Assembly: GCA_938017985.1 (NCBI GenBank)
Contig: CALIKS010000004.1
Location: 1-54,691, forward strand
Source of the DNA: an uncultured archaeon
GTDB lineage: Archaea > Thermoproteota > Nitrososphaeria_A > Caldarchaeales > Calditenuaceae
Direction of reading: 5' to 3'
Length of the DNA stretch: 54,691 bases
Position 1 is the stretch's first letter, and each line of letters opens with the position of its first letter. The position numbers and the translations under genes were made by a program. The notes beneath the pieces are model-generated. The model searched no databases. It was not told where the DNA came from and saw nothing but the letters and a program-made list of their open reading frames with translations. Positions 54,474-54,691 of this stretch are shown piece by piece.

Positions 54474-54595
54474 GCCTAGATAAAAACTCAATCTTATTTA
54501 TAAGATTTTAAATCAAACATTCACTACAACTTCTTCACAAGACGTTCTGAATCAAGTATAAAAGCGATTGAGAGGTTTTGCATTTTTACGCGTAT

Positions 54596-54691
54596 TTATT
54601 CATGCATTAGTGCTTCTCGGAGTGTTTTTTTCTTTATGCCATCTGGTGGATAGTTGTTTCTCGTCGCGTCTATGATTTCTACTTCGGGCCT
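54596..54691 (-). CDS. C-terminal part of an unidentified gene (runs off the window)
   Basis: A minus-strand frame open to the window edge and ending in TAA at 54598-54596. The 31 visible residues include DATRNNYPPDGIKKKTLREA. It is upstream of the second carbamoyltransferase on the same strand, 122 bases away, and might belong to the same pathway. No family can be assigned from this fragment. Confidence 0.55.
   Translation of the reverse strand, partial: RPEVEIIDATRNNYPPDGIKKKTLREALMHE

Noticed and set aside
1-54691. CRISPR arrays, insertion sequences and rRNA/tRNA genes
   Set aside because: No regularly spaced repeats, transposase motifs or conserved RNA sequences were seen on reading both strands, though a covariance search was not possible.

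Overview
The window is a compact chromosomal piece of an archaeon, most probably a thermophilic member of the TACK group. The evidence is the gene set: an ESCRT-III/CdvB protein and a Vps4/CdvC ATPase, Sec61-beta, ribosomal protein L15e, an archaeal three-part thiolase/HMG-CoA synthase/DUF35 mevalonate block, archaeal SAM synthetase, Sm-like protein, RIO2-type kinase, tRNA splicing endonuclease, Elp3, NucS, a membrane pyrophosphatase and roadblock/Arf-like GTPase modules. Several genes have an AT-rich TATA-like box about 26 bases ahead of the start, as in leaderless archaeal transcription. I see no tRNA, rRNA, CRISPR array or insertion sequence. The exact lineage cannot be fixed from this sequence alone.

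Layout. 0-2.7 kb: mevalonate entry operon (-), followed by an Lrp-type regulator (+). 3.3-5.9 kb: cell-division/ESCRT genes cdvC (+) and cdvB (-), converging, then Sec61-beta and a very basic 45-residue protein missed by long-ORF searches. 6.2-8 kb: glmS. 8.2-9.7 kb: membrane-anchored roadblock, free roadblock and small GTPase. 9.7-15 kb: EndA, a PhoU-like protein, GlyRS, two coiled-coil proteins and two proteins sharing the same C4HC3 zinc finger. 15-22 kb: L15e, an apparent Brix-like/PP-loop fusion with a non-AUG start, HtrA protease, K+-independent H+-PPase and ROK sugar kinase. 22-29 kb: small redox, amidase, GalT-like, nitroreductase, Elp3 and phosphoesterase genes. 29-33 kb: two enolase-superfamily enzymes flanking an APC permease. 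33-42.8 kb: NucS, a radical SAM/SPASM enzyme, SAM synthetase, Sm-like, RIO2, IleRS and MTA phosphorylase.

43-54.5 kb is the most striking part. It holds carbamate kinase, two divergent transcarbamylase paralogues, two fold-type II PLP enzymes, an Asp/Glu/hydantoin-type racemase, a cyclic amidohydrolase (hydantoinase/allantoinase type) and a complete ECF transporter (S, T and fused A-A) headed by a 40-residue membrane peptide. Together these make a plausible ureide/hydantoin uptake and fermentation island. A cyclic ureide would be imported, epimerised and ring-opened to a carbamoyl-amino acid. Phosphorolysis would then give carbamoyl phosphate, and carbamate kinase would turn that into ATP plus ammonia and CO2, while the PLP enzymes deaminate the freed amino acid. 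The logic parallels the bacterial ygeW-ygeX-hyuA-yqeA cluster, but the combination and transporter here look different. The pathway is inferred from family membership and clustering, not shown directly.
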